Under the pieces are notes generated by a model that was not told the DNA's origin, ran no database searches, and worked only from the letters and a program-made list of their open reading frames with translations. From Actinoallomurus liliacearum (GTDB lineage: Bacteria; Actinomycetota; Actinomycetes; Streptosporangiales; Streptosporangiaceae): a stretch of 64,000 nucleotides of DNA. Each line of letters opens with the position of its first letter. Position 1 is the stretch's first letter. Below, piece after piece: positions 51,258-60,732 of this stretch. The stretch spans positions 1 to 64,000 of the forward strand of contig NZ_BAABHJ010000015.1 in NCBI RefSeq assembly GCF_039542035.1, given 5' to 3'. A program made the translations under genes and the position numbers.

Positions 51258-51359
51258 GATCGTCGGGCCGTCCTGCCGACGTCCTTCCGCCGCTTCCGCG
51301 TCGCGGCACCCAACGACGCGGGCACACACGCGCATAACGCCCCCAAGAGGAGAACCCCC

Positions 51360-52229
51360 ATGCGTCCGTTGCGAGCCCTCGCAACCACCGCCGTCGCCGT
51401 CGTCGCCGCCAGTGCCCTGGCGGCGTGCGGCGGAGGCGGCTCGAAGGCGTCCGCCGACAACCCGTACAAGCTGATCCAGCCGGGCGTCCTGCGCACGGCC
51501 ACGCTGACCGACGCGCCGCCGAACGTCTACCTGAAGAACGGCAGGTTCACCGGCTACGACAACGATCTGCTGACCGCGGTCGCCGCCAAGATCGGGCTGA
51601 AGGTGCAGTTCGCCGGCACCGACTTCTCGGCCCTGCTGTCGCAGGTCGCCACGCACAAGTACGACGTCGGCAGCTCCTCGATCACCATCACCGAGGCCCG
51701 TAAGAAGACCGTCGCGTTCACCAACGGCTACGACTTCGGCTACTTCGGCCTCGACGTGCCGGCCGGCTCGCCCATCAAGGGCTTCGACCAGCTCAAGGGC
51801 AAGCGCGTGGTCGTCGTCCAGGGAACGGTCCAGGACGACTACGCCACCAAGCAGGGCCTCAACCCGGTCCGGGTGCCCGACTACAACGGCGCGCTCAACC
51901 AGCTGAAGAGCAAGACCGCCGACGCCTGGATCGCCCCGGCCGAGATCGGCGAGAAGACCGCCAAGGACAGCGGCGGCAAGGTCGTGGCCGCGGCGAAGCA
52001 GCTCGGGTCGACGCCGATGGCGTTCGCGGTCGCCAAGGACAACCCGAAGCTGCTCGAGGCGCTCAACAAGGGCCTCGACGAGGTCATCAAGGACGGCACC
52101 TGGACCAAGCTGCAGGAGGAGTACTACCCCGGCCGCCAGGTGCCCCAGGAGTTCAAGCCGGGCAGCGGCACGGTGACCTTCCCGCCGGTCCAGGCGTCGG
52201 GCGCGCCCGCCGCGTCGCCGTCGTCCTGA
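51360..52229 (+). CDS. ABC transporter solute-binding lipoprotein (polar amino acid, probably cystine-type)
   Basis: 289 residues. Lipobox SALAACGGGG near residue 22. The periplasmic-binding family 3 fold shows VLRTATLTDAPPNVYLKNGRFTGYDNDLLTAVAAKIGLKVQF and YDVGSSSITITEARKKTVAFTNGY. Family 3 proteins bind glutamate, glutamine, arginine, histidine or cystine. The Cys leader peptide upstream favours a sulfur-containing substrate, but this is inference. First gene of a three-gene importer. Confidence 0.9.
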   Translation: MRPLRALATTAVAVVAASALAACGGGGSKASADNPYKLIQPGVLRTATLTDAPPNVYLKNGRFTGYDNDLLTAVAAKIGLKVQFAGTDFSALLSQVATHKYDVGSSSITITEARKKTVAFTNGYDFGYFGLDVPAGSPIKGFDQLKGKRVVVVQGTVQDDYATKQGLNPVRVPDYNGALNQLKSKTADAWIAPAEIGEKTAKDSGGKVVAAAKQLGSTPMAFAVAKDNPKLLEALNKGLDEVIKDGTWTKLQEEYYPGRQVPQEFKPGSGTVTFPPVQASGAPAASPSS

Positions 52230-52275
52230 CCGGCCGACCGAACACTGACGCGCGCGGGCCGATGAGAGAGGGCCG

Positions 52276-53067
52276 ATGGACCAGCTGAGCACGTTGTGGG
52301 ACACCTTCTTCAACTGGCAGTCCATGCGGCAGGCCCTGCCCGACATGCTCAAGACGGGCCTGCCGAACACGCTGATCCTCTCGGCCATCTCGGCGCTGAT
52401 CGGCACGGTTCTCGGGATGCTGCTGGCCATGGCGGGCATCTCCCGGCACCGCTGGCTCCGGTGGCCCGCGCGCGTCTACACCGACATCTTCCGCGGCCTG
52501 CCCGCCGTGGTCACCATCCTGCTGATCGGCGTGGGCCTGTCGCAGATCGGGATGAAGGTCTGGGGGCCCAACCCGTACCCACTGGGCATCCTCGCCCTGT
52601 CGCTCATCGCGACCGCCTACATCGGGGAGATCTTCCGGTCCGGGATCCAGAGCGTCGACCCCGGTCAGGTCGAGGGGGCCCGCGCGCTGGGGTTCTCCCA
52701 CTCGGCGGCCCTGGTGCTGGTGATCATCCCGCAGGGCATCCGGCGGGTGCTGCCCGCCTGGGTCAACCAGCTGATCGCGCTGATCAAGGACTCGAGCCTG
52801 GTCTACTTCCTCGGGCTTGCGGCCGGCCAGCGCGAGCTGTTCCGGATCGGGCAGGACGCCGCCGCGAACACCGGCAACGAGTCGGCGCTGCTGCTGGCCG
52901 GCATCGTCTACCTGGTGCTCACGGTGCCGCTGACCCACTTCGTGAACTTCGTCGACCACCGGCTCCGCCAGGGCCGCCGTACGAGGACCGGCCCGCCGGA
53001 CGCCGACGAGACGCTTCTGATGGCCGGCGAGACCCCGCTTCCCGCGACCAGTGAGGGCGCAAAGTGA
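52276..53067 (+). CDS. ABC transporter permease (HisM/GlnP type)
   Basis: 263 residues with five to six membrane helices (LILSAISALIGTVLGMLLAMAGI, AVVTILLIGVGL, LLAGIVYLVLTVPLTHFVNF). The EAA loop VEGARALGFSHSAALVLVIIPQGIRRVLPAWVNQ is the docking site for the ATPase. ATG at 52276 with AGAGAGGG upstream. The stop overlaps the ATPase start as GTGA. Confidence 0.93.
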   Translation: MDQLSTLWDTFFNWQSMRQALPDMLKTGLPNTLILSAISALIGTVLGMLLAMAGISRHRWLRWPARVYTDIFRGLPAVVTILLIGVGLSQIGMKVWGPNPYPLGILALSLIATAYIGEIFRSGIQSVDPGQVEGARALGFSHSAALVLVIIPQGIRRVLPAWVNQLIALIKDSSLVYFLGLAAGQRELFRIGQDAAANTGNESALLLAGIVYLVLTVPLTHFVNFVDHRLRQGRRTRTGPPDADETLLMAGETPLPATSEGAK

Positions 53068-53816
53068 CCGAAGAGCAGCAGGAGACGTTCGCCTCAGTCA
53101 GTCTCGCCACCCGCGACATCCACCTGGCGTTCGGGAACAACCGGGTGCTGCGCGGCGTCGACCTCGACGTCGGCAAGGGCGAGACCGCCTGCGTCATCGG
53201 TCCGTCGGGCTCGGGGAAGTCGACCTTCCTGCGGACGATCAACCGGTTGATCGAGCCCGACAAGGGCGACATCCTCCTCGACGGCGCCAGCGTGCTCGAC
53301 CGCGACCCGGACCGGCTGCGGCAGCAGGTCGGCATGGTCTTCCAGCAGTTCAACCTGTTCCCGCACATGAACGTCCTGCGCAACCTCATGCTCCCGCTGC
53401 GCCGGATCCGCAAGCTGTCCGCCGACGAGGCCGAGCAGGTCGCCCGCGACCAACTGGAGCTCGTCGGGCTCGCCGACAAGGCCGGCTCCCGGCCGGGCCA
53501 CCTGTCCGGCGGCCAGCAACAGCGGGTGGCGATCGCCCGCGCGCTGGCCATGCGGCCGCAGGTGATGCTGTTCGACGAGGCGACCTCGGCCCTCGACCCC
53601 GAGCTGGTCAAGGGCGTCCTGAGCCTGATGGCCGACCTGTCGCGGCAGGGCATGACGATGGTCGTCGTCACGCACGAGATGGGCTTCGCCCGCGAGGCCT
53701 CCGACGTCGTAGCCTTCCTCGACCAGGGCGTCGCGGTAGAGACAGGTCCCCCGGACAAGATCTTCGAGTCCCCGGACAGCCCGAGACTCCGCCAGTTCCT
53801 CAGCGACGTCCTCTGA
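53064..53816 (+). CDS. ABC transporter ATPase (GlnQ/HisP type)
   Basis: 250 residues. Walker A GPSGSGKST, Q-loop FQQFNLFPHMNV, signature LSGGQQQRVAIARAL, Walker B VMLFDEATSALDPE, and switch His in VVVTHEMGFAREA. It powers uptake by the binding protein and permease encoded upstream. Last gene before a strong terminator at 53838-53872. Confidence 0.96.
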   Translation: MTEEQQETFASVSLATRDIHLAFGNNRVLRGVDLDVGKGETACVIGPSGSGKSTFLRTINRLIEPDKGDILLDGASVLDRDPDRLRQQVGMVFQQFNLFPHMNVLRNLMLPLRRIRKLSADEAEQVARDQLELVGLADKAGSRPGHLSGGQQQRVAIARALAMRPQVMLFDEATSALDPELVKGVLSLMADLSRQGMTMVVVTHEMGFAREASDVVAFLDQGVAVETGPPDKIFESPDSPRLRQFLSDVL

Positions 53817-53837
53817 CGCCGGCTCCGGAGGTTCCCC

Positions 53838-53872
53838 TGGCGATCGCCGCGCTGTAGCAGCGGCGATCGCCA
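53838..53872. terminator. Bidirectional terminator after the ABC transporter operon
   Basis: TGGCGATCGCCGC at 53838-53850 and GCGGCGATCGCCA at 53860-53872 pair perfectly over 13 bp with a nine-base loop, between convergent stops at 53816 and 53915. Confidence 0.88.
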
Positions 53873-53914
53873 ACGATCACCGTTTCGCGGTCTTGACCGC
53901 CCCGCCGCGGCGAC

Positions 53915-54958
53915 TCAGGCGGGGATACGGAGGGATCGGCGGGAGAGGCGGGTGACCAGGTCGTGGTCGATGTCGTGGCCGAGGCCCGGCTGGGTGAGGG
54001 GGACGGCGACGACACCGCCGTGGGCGCGGACCGGCGGGGAGACGACGGCGGTCTGGGACGGGGTCTCGCTGACGTCGCTGGGCAGGTCGCAGCCGGGTAG
54101 CGCGGCCAGCGCGACGGCCGCCGCCTGACCGATGCCGAAGCCCGCCGCGCCGCCGCACCAGGCGTCCCAGCCGGACGCCAGGGCGCGGTCGTGGGCGCTG
54201 CGCGCGGCGGTGAGCCCGCCGAGGCGTGAGATCCGCAGGCCGAGCATCCGGCCCGCGCCCAGCGCGATCGCCGCGTCGACCGTGTCCAGGTCGGCGGGGT
54301 CCAGGCACACCGGGGTCTCGATCACCCGCTGCAGGCGGGCGTGGGCGGCCAGCTCGGCGCCGGCGAACGGCCGCTCGATCGCGAGGAGCCCATACGCGTC
54401 CAGCGCCTCCAGGGCGGCCAGGTGCGCCGCGTCCTCGGTGTAGGACTCCCCGGCGTCGGCCTGCAGGGCCAGCGCGGGGAACGCCTGGCGCACGGCGCGT
54501 ACGGGCTCGATGTCCCAGCCGGGCTGCACGGCCAGCGTGACGCGGGCGTAGCCGGCGCTGACCAGCCGGTTCACGCGGGTCAGCAGCACGTCCAGCATCG
54601 GTTCGGCGGTCAGCCGGGCACCGGCCACGATCGAGGTGCGGGTGCCGCCGAGGGCGTGCGCCAGCGGGGTGCCATGCCGGCGGCACCACAGGTCCCAGCA
54701 GGCGATGTCGATGGCGGAGGCGGCCGGGTGGCCGCCGAGGCCGCCGACACCCACGACCTCCTCCGGCAGCTCCCAGTCGAGGCCGAGGAGCGCCGGGCCG
54801 ACACGCTCCTCGATGTCGGCCCAGCAGGCGTCGGACCCCGCGACCTCGCCCCAGCCGGTGGCGCCGTCCTGGTCACAGACCCGCACGATGATGCTCTCCG
54901 GCCGCCGGCCGTGAGGCATCGTCATGCGGTAGGCCTCGAACCCCTCGATGCGGGGCAT
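53915..54958 (-). CDS. Enolase-superfamily protein (OSBS/N-acylamino acid racemase-like) lacking catalytic lysines
   Basis: 347 residues that align with o-succinylbenzoate synthase/N-succinylamino acid racemases throughout: SAIDIACWDLWCRRHGTPLAHALGG, YARVTLAVQPGWDIEPVRAVR, LLAIERPF, TPVCLDPADL and WDAWCGGAAGFGIGQAA. The three metal ligands appear kept (Asp168, Glu195, Asp220). However the KxK catalytic pair (IKLKI-PGWD in the family) reads TLA (141-143), and the opposite Lys (NIKPGRVGG) reads LRISRLGG with Arg242. It probably has lost or changed the racemase/synthase chemistry. Single gene, ATG at 54958. Confidence 0.85.
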   Translation of the reverse strand: MPRIEGFEAYRMTMPHGRRPESIIVRVCDQDGATGWGEVAGSDACWADIEERVGPALLGLDWELPEEVVGVGGLGGHPAASAIDIACWDLWCRRHGTPLAHALGGTRTSIVAGARLTAEPMLDVLLTRVNRLVSAGYARVTLAVQPGWDIEPVRAVRQAFPALALQADAGESYTEDAAHLAALEALDAYGLLAIERPFAGAELAAHARLQRVIETPVCLDPADLDTVDAAIALGAGRMLGLRISRLGGLTAARSAHDRALASGWDAWCGGAAGFGIGQAAAVALAALPGCDLPSDVSETPSQTAVVSPPVRAHGGVVAVPLTQPGLGHDIDHDLVTRLSRRSLRIPA

Positions 54959-55058
54959 GTCACCGTCCTCGCCTAGACATCACATCTATGATCCACCCAT
55001 CACGGGCATGCCCTGACGCCGGAGGCCGATGCCCGGGCCGCGTACGGGGATCGGCGGA

Positions 55059-56495
55059 TCACCAGCTGGCGTGGAGCGGCTTGCCCTCCGCGTAGCCCGA
55101 GGAGCTCTGCACGCCGACCACGGCGTACTCGTGGAGTTCCTCCAGCGTCCGGGCGCCCGCGTAGGTGCAGGCGCTGCGCAGGCCCGCGATGATCGTGTCG
55201 AGCAGGTCCTCGACGCCGGGGGACTGCGGGTCGATGTACATCCGCGACGTCGAGATGCCCTCCTCGAACAGCGCCTTGCGGGCGCGCTCGAAGGGGGAGT
55301 CGTCGGCGGTGCGGAGCCGGACGGCGCGGGCGGAGGCCATGCCGAAGCTCTCCTTGTACAGCCGTCCGTCGGCGGCGCGCTGGACGTCGCCGGGGGACTC
55401 GTACGTCCCGGCGAACCACGAGCCGATCATGACGTTGGCGGCGCCCGCGGCGAGCGCGAGGGCCACGTCGCGCGGGTGGCGCACGCCGCCGTCGGCCCAG
55501 ATGTGCCGGCCGAGCCGGCGCGCCTCGGCGGCGCACTCCAGGACCGCGGAGAACTGCGGGCGTCCCACGCCCGTCATCATCCGGGTGGTGCACATCGCAC
55601 CGGGGCCGACGCCGACCTTTACGATGTCGGCGCCCGCCTCGACGAGGTCGCGGACACCCTCGGCGGTCACGACGTTGCCGGCCACGATCGGGACCCGCGG
55701 ATCGAGCGCGCGGACGCGCCGCAGCGCGCCGAGCATCTTCTCCTGGTGCCCGTGCGCGGTGTCGATGACCAGGAGGTCCGCGCCGGCGTCGAGCAGCGCG
55801 CCGGCCTTCTCCTCGATGTCGCCGTTGACGCCGAGGGCGACGGCGACGCGCAGCCGGTCGTCCGCGTCGACGGCGGGCTGGTACAGCGTGGCGCGCAGCG
55901 CCCCGGTACGGGTGAGCACGCCCACGAGCAGGCCCTGCCCGTCGACGACCGGGGCGAGCCGGTAGCCGCGGGCGTGCAGCGTGTCGAACGCCTTCTGCGG
56001 GTCGATGTCGTCGGGGAGCGAGAGGACGTCGCGCGACATCACCTCGCGGAGCTGGGTGAACCGGTCGACGCCCATGCAGTCGCCCTCGGTGACGACACCG
56101 ACCGGGCGGTCGTCCTCGACCACCACGACCGCGCCGTGCGCCCGCTTGTGCAGCAGGCCGAGGGCGGCGCCGATCGTGTCGCCCGGGCCGAGCTTGATGG
56201 CGGTGTCGACGATGAGGTGGCGGGTCTTCACCCAGCGGACCACGTCGGCGACCACGTCGAGGGGGATGTCCTGGGGGATGACCGCCAGGCCGCCGCGCCG
56301 GGCGATCGTCTCGGCCATGCGTCGGCCGGAGACCGCCGTCATGTTCGCGACGACGATGGGGATCGTCGTACCGCTGCCGTCCGCGGTCGACAGGTCGACA
56401 TCGAGACGGGACCCGACGTCCGAGCGTCGGGGGACCATGAAGACGTCGTTGTAGGTCAGGTCATGGGCCGGTCGCTCACCGTTCAGCAGGCGCAC
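55059..56495 (-). CDS. guaB1: GuaB1-family IMP dehydrogenase-related protein (probable GMP reductase)
   Basis: 478 residues. IMPDH/GMPR barrel with the catalytic Cys loop VGPGAMCTTRMMTGVGRPQ and two CBS domains inserted at about 95-215 (MSRDVLSLPDDIDPQKAFDTLHARGYRLAPVVDGQGLL). The loop differs from true IMP dehydrogenases (GSICTTR) and fits the GuaB1 group of actinobacteria, for which the mycobacterial member was shown to reduce GMP to IMP. It would recycle guanine nucleotides in the cytoplasm, with CBS-mediated purine-nucleotide control. Confidence 0.9.
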   Translation of the reverse strand: MRLLNGERPAHDLTYNDVFMVPRRSDVGSRLDVDLSTADGSGTTIPIVVANMTAVSGRRMAETIARRGGLAVIPQDIPLDVVADVVRWVKTRHLIVDTAIKLGPGDTIGAALGLLHKRAHGAVVVVEDDRPVGVVTEGDCMGVDRFTQLREVMSRDVLSLPDDIDPQKAFDTLHARGYRLAPVVDGQGLLVGVLTRTGALRATLYQPAVDADDRLRVAVALGVNGDIEEKAGALLDAGADLLVIDTAHGHQEKMLGALRRVRALDPRVPIVAGNVVTAEGVRDLVEAGADIVKVGVGPGAMCTTRMMTGVGRPQFSAVLECAAEARRLGRHIWADGGVRHPRDVALALAAGAANVMIGSWFAGTYESPGDVQRAADGRLYKESFGMASARAVRLRTADDSPFERARKALFEEGISTSRMYIDPQSPGVEDLLDTIIAGLRSACTYAGARTLEELHEYAVVGVQSSSGYAEGKPLHASW

Positions 56496-57384
56496 GTTCT
56501 TCTACACCGTCCGGAGCTCGGGGATCATCGGCACGAGGGAGGCCGCCGTCCATTGTCGGGGATACCCGGCAGTGCCCGGTTCAATGGGGATTGGGAAGCT
56601 GCAATGAGTGCTGACGAGTTCGGCGGGTCGGTGAGTGCCGAGGAGCGCGGCCGGTCAGTGGGTGCCGAGGAGCTCGGACACCTTGACGAGACGCCGTTTC
56701 CGGGCGCGCAGGCCACTGATGATCTTCGGGAGCGCGGCATGGGTCTCCGGCGCCGTGGGGTGCCGTTCAGGTGCGTGTGGCCGGGTACGTGCCGGTCGAG
56801 GATCGCGGGGGTCCGCCGACGCATTGGCTCGGGATGGCCTGCCCGCCCGGCCTCCACGACGTTCCCGGCCGGAAACTTTCCTGCCAGGGGCATTGACCAT
56901 CCGTCATTTACCCATGGAACACTTGACGTCTGAGCTGTCCCACCGCACTTTGCGGATCCGGCGCCGCCCCCGGTCCGGTGGCCGGGTGCGCGGGCCCGCA
57001 CCCCCCGCTGAGAGGCATTGATGCAGTTCAGAGTCCTGCGTGCCACGCCGCCCCGGGCCGTGGCGAACCAGTGGACGCTTCCATCGCCCCCTGCACATGA
57101 GGAGATCGGACGTCGCCGAGCGCACCCGCCCGGCGCGCGTGTGACGAGCGTCGCGCGAATACCGGCGGAACTGGTACGCGAGTACTGGCGAGATGATCCC
57201 GGACGTTGCCATGCCGTCGGATCGTGCCACGCGCCGAATTCGGCACCGACCACGCGCCTCACCGACACATTCGTGGTCCTTCAGCGAACAAACACGAACA
57301 ACGCTTCGTTTTCGCGACGAACACGTCACTAATGAAATGATCATGCAAACAACTGCAGGACCATACATCCCCAGGAGGAACCCC
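56496..57384. other. 889-base region without a confident gene
   Basis: Between guaB1 and the Lrp-like gene. The best candidate is a 109-codon frame on the plus strand, ATG at 56604 with GGGAAG upstream, to 56933. Its N-terminus has repeats of (S/G)AEE(R/L)G but the rest is Arg/Pro-rich and looks random; no family recognised. The right end, 57270-57350, is AT-rich and contains TTCGT (57305-57309) and ACGAA (57317-57321), a likely promoter and possible autoregulatory site of the Lrp-like gene. Confidence 0.4.
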
Positions 57385-58275
57385 GTGCTCGATGCGGTCG
57401 ACGCCGTGCTCGTACGCGAGCTGCAGCGGGATGGGAGGGCCACCTTCCAGGCGCTCGCCGACCGTGTAGGGCTGTCCCGCACGGCCGTGCGCACGCGCGT
57501 ACAGCACCTCCTCGATTCGGGGATCGTGCGTGTGGTGGGAATCGTGCACGCGTCGGTGGTCGGGACCGGAGCGATCGGTCACCTGGCCATCGATGTCGAC
57601 GGCCCGGCGCGACAGGTCGCCGAGGCCGTCTCCCGGCGCGCCGCCGCGTGGTTCGCGGCCCTGGCCGCGGGGGCGCACCCCGTGGTCGCGGAGCTGCGCG
57701 TACGCGACGACGCTGCGCTCGTCCAGGAGGTCGACGCGGTGCGCGCGCTGCCCGGCGTCCGCGGCATCGAGGTGTTCCGCGTGACGACGGTGGTCAAGGA
57801 CGCGCACTCGGTCGTCACCGAGCTGCCCGACGTGTCGCTGGACGAGATCGACTGGCGGCTGCTGCGGGAGCTGACCCATGACGGCCGTACCCCGTACACG
57901 AGGCTGGCCGAGGTCGTGGGGCTCTCGCAGGCGGCGACGCGGGCGCGCGCCGTACGCCTGATGCGCTCCGGGATCATCCATGTGACGGGAATCGTCGACT
58001 CCCAGGCCCTCGGCTCCGGCGAACTCGCCGGGCTGGGCGTCCGGGTCTCCTCCGACATCGGCGCGGCGGCATCGCGGATCGCGGCGCTGCCCGGCGTCAA
58101 CTACGTGGTGACCGGATTCGGCCGTCACGACCTTCTCTGCGGGATCGACGCGACCTCGCGGGACGTCCTCCTGAGCACGCTGGAGGCGGTCCGGGCGGTC
58201 CCCGGCGTGTGGGTCGGGGAGACCTGGCAGCACCTCGACGTCCTCAAGCGCGTCTACGGCGCCGAGCTGCCGTGA
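57385..58275 (+). CDS. Lrp/AsnC-family regulator with two tandem modules
   Basis: 296 residues, twice the normal Lrp length. Module 1: HTH VLVRELQRDGRATFQALADRVGLSRTAVRTRVQHL and a RAM-like domain. Module 2: HTH EIDWRLLRELTHDGRTPYTRLAEVVGLSQAATRARAVRL, RAM domain ending PGVWVGETWQHLDVLKRVYG. Such double Lrp proteins are common in actinomycetes and usually control a divergent or nearby amino-acid or secondary-metabolism gene. GTG at 57385 has AGGAGGA upstream; upstream in-frame ATG codons exist at 57337 and 57343. Confidence 0.88.
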   Translation: MLDAVDAVLVRELQRDGRATFQALADRVGLSRTAVRTRVQHLLDSGIVRVVGIVHASVVGTGAIGHLAIDVDGPARQVAEAVSRRAAAWFAALAAGAHPVVAELRVRDDAALVQEVDAVRALPGVRGIEVFRVTTVVKDAHSVVTELPDVSLDEIDWRLLRELTHDGRTPYTRLAEVVGLSQAATRARAVRLMRSGIIHVTGIVDSQALGSGELAGLGVRVSSDIGAAASRIAALPGVNYVVTGFGRHDLLCGIDATSRDVLLSTLEAVRAVPGVWVGETWQHLDVLKRVYGAELP

Positions 58276-58408
58276 CGGCCGGGGGCAAATCCGCCGGTCT
58301 TTTACCCGATCGTCTGACCGGCCGGAGAAAACATCGGCAACCCCGGATGTCCAGGCCAATTCCGGCTATGTCAACGACCAATCCGGCGGGTTGTCATACC
58401 GTCGTGGC

Positions 58409-59281
58409 ATGAATCTGCGGCAGCTGCGCTATGTCGTCGCGACCGCCGACCACGGGACGATGACCGCGGCGGCACAGGCCCTGTTCGTCGCGCAGCCCGC
58501 GCTGTCGCGGGCCATCCGGGACCTGGAGCGAGAGCTCGGCGTCGAGGTGTTCGCGCGCGCCGGTCGCGGCGTCGCGCTGACGGACACCGGCGAGCAGATC
58601 GTGCGCTACGCCCGCGACGCCCTGCGGGCCGTCGACGCCATCACCGCGGTTTCCTCCGCCCCGCCCGGCGGCCGCCCGGGCGGGCGGACGGCGGAGCTGC
58701 GGGTCGCCTCGACCCTGACGCTCGAGCCGGAGCTGACCGCCCGCCTCCTCCCGGAGTTCGCCCGCGACCAGCAGGCCGTACGGGTCCGGGTGATCCGCTG
58801 CGATGGCCGCGACGCGGTCGGCGCGGTGATCCGGGACGGCCGGGCCGACCTGGCCCTGACCGACCTGCCGGTGCCGGGCGACCTCGCCGCCCACCCGCTC
58901 GAACAGCGGGAGATCGTGCTGATCTGCCCGCCCGCGCTGCAGATCCGGGAGCCGGTCCCGGTGGCCGCACTGGACGGCATGCGCCTGGTCCTGCCCGCGC
59001 GCGGCGGCGCGCGGCGGGCCGAGCTGGACGCGCTGCTGGCCCGTCTCGGCGTCGCGCCCGTCGCGGCGGTGGAGTCCGACGACCGCGGCTCGTGGCTGCC
59101 GTCGGTGCGCGCCGGCCGCGGCTCCCTCCTCTGGTACCGCAACCAGGTCGAGGCCGCGGACGGCGTCACGGTGCGTTCCTTCATGCCGCCCATCACGGCG
59201 ACCATCGGCCTGGTCCACGCCCGTCGTCCGCTCACTCCGGTCGCCCGCGACTTTCTCGCCTTCGCCAAGTCACGCGGCTGA
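58409..59281 (+). CDS. LysR-family transcriptional regulator
   Basis: 290 residues. HTH at 1-60 (MNLRQLRYVVATADHGTMTAAAQALFVAQPALSRAIRDLERELGVEVF), then a periplasmic-binding-like effector domain (LRVASTLTLEPELTARLLPEF, DLALTDLPVPGDL, SLLWYRNQVEAADGV). No divergent target gene is adjacent; the secreted lipase 150 bases downstream on the same strand may be regulated. ATG at 58409. Confidence 0.9.
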   Translation: MNLRQLRYVVATADHGTMTAAAQALFVAQPALSRAIRDLERELGVEVFARAGRGVALTDTGEQIVRYARDALRAVDAITAVSSAPPGGRPGGRTAELRVASTLTLEPELTARLLPEFARDQQAVRVRVIRCDGRDAVGAVIRDGRADLALTDLPVPGDLAAHPLEQREIVLICPPALQIREPVPVAALDGMRLVLPARGGARRAELDALLARLGVAPVAAVESDDRGSWLPSVRAGRGSLLWYRNQVEAADGVTVRSFMPPITATIGLVHARRPLTPVARDFLAFAKSRG

Positions 59282-59430
59282 GCCGTCCCCCTTTTGCAGC
59301 CCGGCACGACAAGCGCGGCTCGTCTTGTGAGAAAGCCAAGACATCCGCCGGATGCTCGTTGAGCACGGGAGTAACGACCCGCCGCGGCCGGGCGTGTAAT
59401 ACCCGCCAGTCGACCGCAGGGAGCTGACTT

Positions 59431-60699
59431 ATGAAGTACAGGCTGCTCGGATCGCTGGTGGGCCTCCTGATGACGGGCGCGGCGCTCACCGCCGTCGAGG
59501 GGGCGCAGGCCGTCGCCGCTCCGGCCGCGTGCGATGCCTCCGACGCCGCGATCTACACCCCGCCCGCCGCCGTGTCCGCGGCTCCGGGAACCCTCCTCGC
59601 CTGCGAGGCGGTGACGCTGCCGAAGGTCCCCGGGAGCATCCCGATGAAGGCGTGGAAGGTGCAGTACGCCTCCACCGACCTCCACGGCACGCCGATCGCC
59701 GTCTCGGGCACCGTCGCCGTGCCGACCGCCGCCTGGACCCGCGGCGGTTCCCGGCCCGTCATCGGCTTCAACCCCGGAACGCTCGGCCTCGGCCTCCAGT
59801 GCGCCTTCTCCAAGCAACTGGCAGGGGCCTACCAGGACGAGTACGAGGGCGACCAGATCGCGGCGATCCTCAAGGCCGGGTACGCCGTCGCCGCCACCGA
59901 CGGCGTCGGATACCTGAACGGCCAGACGCACACCTACGTCGTCGGCCGGAACGCCGGCCACGCCCTGCTCGACGCCGTGCGGACCGCCTTCCAGGTGCCC
60001 GGCGGCGGCCTGAGCACGGGCGCGAAGGTCGGCGTGTGGGGCTACTCCGAGGGCGGCCAGGCCTCGTTGTGGGCGGCGCAGCTCGCCTCCTCGTACGCCC
60101 CCGAGCTGCGCGTCGTCGGCGACGCGGCCGGAGGCGTCCCCGGCGACCTGAAGATCACGGCGGCGGGTCTGAACGGCGGGCCGTTCGCCGGATTCCTGCT
60201 CGCCGCCGTGCTCGGCCTGCACACCGCCTACCCGTCGATGCCGTTCGACTCACTGCTCAACGACGCGGGACGGAGCGCCATCCAGCAGGGCAAGACCCTG
60301 TGCCTGGTCGGCACGGTGACCGCGTTCGCGCTCGCGAACATCAAGAACTACACGAAGGACGCCCTCACGCTCGACCAGATCTACGCGCTGAGCGGACCCG
60401 ACGGGACCTGGAGTGACCTCATCGACGCGCAGAAGCTCGGCGTGGGCGTCGGACCCGCGTGGTCCGGCGCGCAGTACCGGATCGGCTTCCCGGTCATGCA
60501 GTACCGCGGTCTGGCCGACGAGGTCATCCCGGCGGCGACGGAGGACGGCACCCACAAGGCGTATTGCTCGGCCGGGGTCACCACCCAGTGGAACACCTAC
60601 GCCGGTGACCACCTGACCGCCGACAACCAGGCGATCAACGACGTGATGAGCTTCTTCGCCGACCGGATCGCCGGCTGGCCCACGCTCGGCAACTGCTGA
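59431..60699 (+). CDS. Secreted triacylglycerol lipase (LIP family)
   Basis: 422 residues. Signal peptide 1-28 (LVGLLMTGAALTAVEGAQAVAA). Catalytic Ser in VGVWGYSEGGQASLWAA; Asp in QYRGLADEVIPAATE; His in TYAGDHLTADNQ. The pattern, including the Cys pairs near both ends (PAACDAS, TLGNC), matches the secretory lipase family related to Candida lipase A, widespread in actinomycetes. RBS GGGAG precedes the ATG. Confidence 0.9.
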   Translation: MKYRLLGSLVGLLMTGAALTAVEGAQAVAAPAACDASDAAIYTPPAAVSAAPGTLLACEAVTLPKVPGSIPMKAWKVQYASTDLHGTPIAVSGTVAVPTAAWTRGGSRPVIGFNPGTLGLGLQCAFSKQLAGAYQDEYEGDQIAAILKAGYAVAATDGVGYLNGQTHTYVVGRNAGHALLDAVRTAFQVPGGGLSTGAKVGVWGYSEGGQASLWAAQLASSYAPELRVVGDAAGGVPGDLKITAAGLNGGPFAGFLLAAVLGLHTAYPSMPFDSLLNDAGRSAIQQGKTLCLVGTVTAFALANIKNYTKDALTLDQIYALSGPDGTWSDLIDAQKLGVGVGPAWSGAQYRIGFPVMQYRGLADEVIPAATEDGTHKAYCSAGVTTQWNTYAGDHLTADNQAINDVMSFFADRIAGWPTLGNC

Positions 60700-60732
60700 C
60701 CCGGCGCGGCCCCGCCGCCGCCGGGCCCGCGC

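Noticed and set aside
50971..51359. Possible SAM or other riboswitch ahead of the transporter
   Set aside because: No conserved riboswitch core could be recognised; the Cys-codon leader peptide explains the region better.
56604..56933. 109-codon plus-strand frame with internal (S/G)AEE(R/L)G repeats
   Set aside because: Only the first 30 residues look ordered; the remainder is random-looking Arg/Pro-rich sequence with no family. Mentioned within the non-coding region but not called as a gene.
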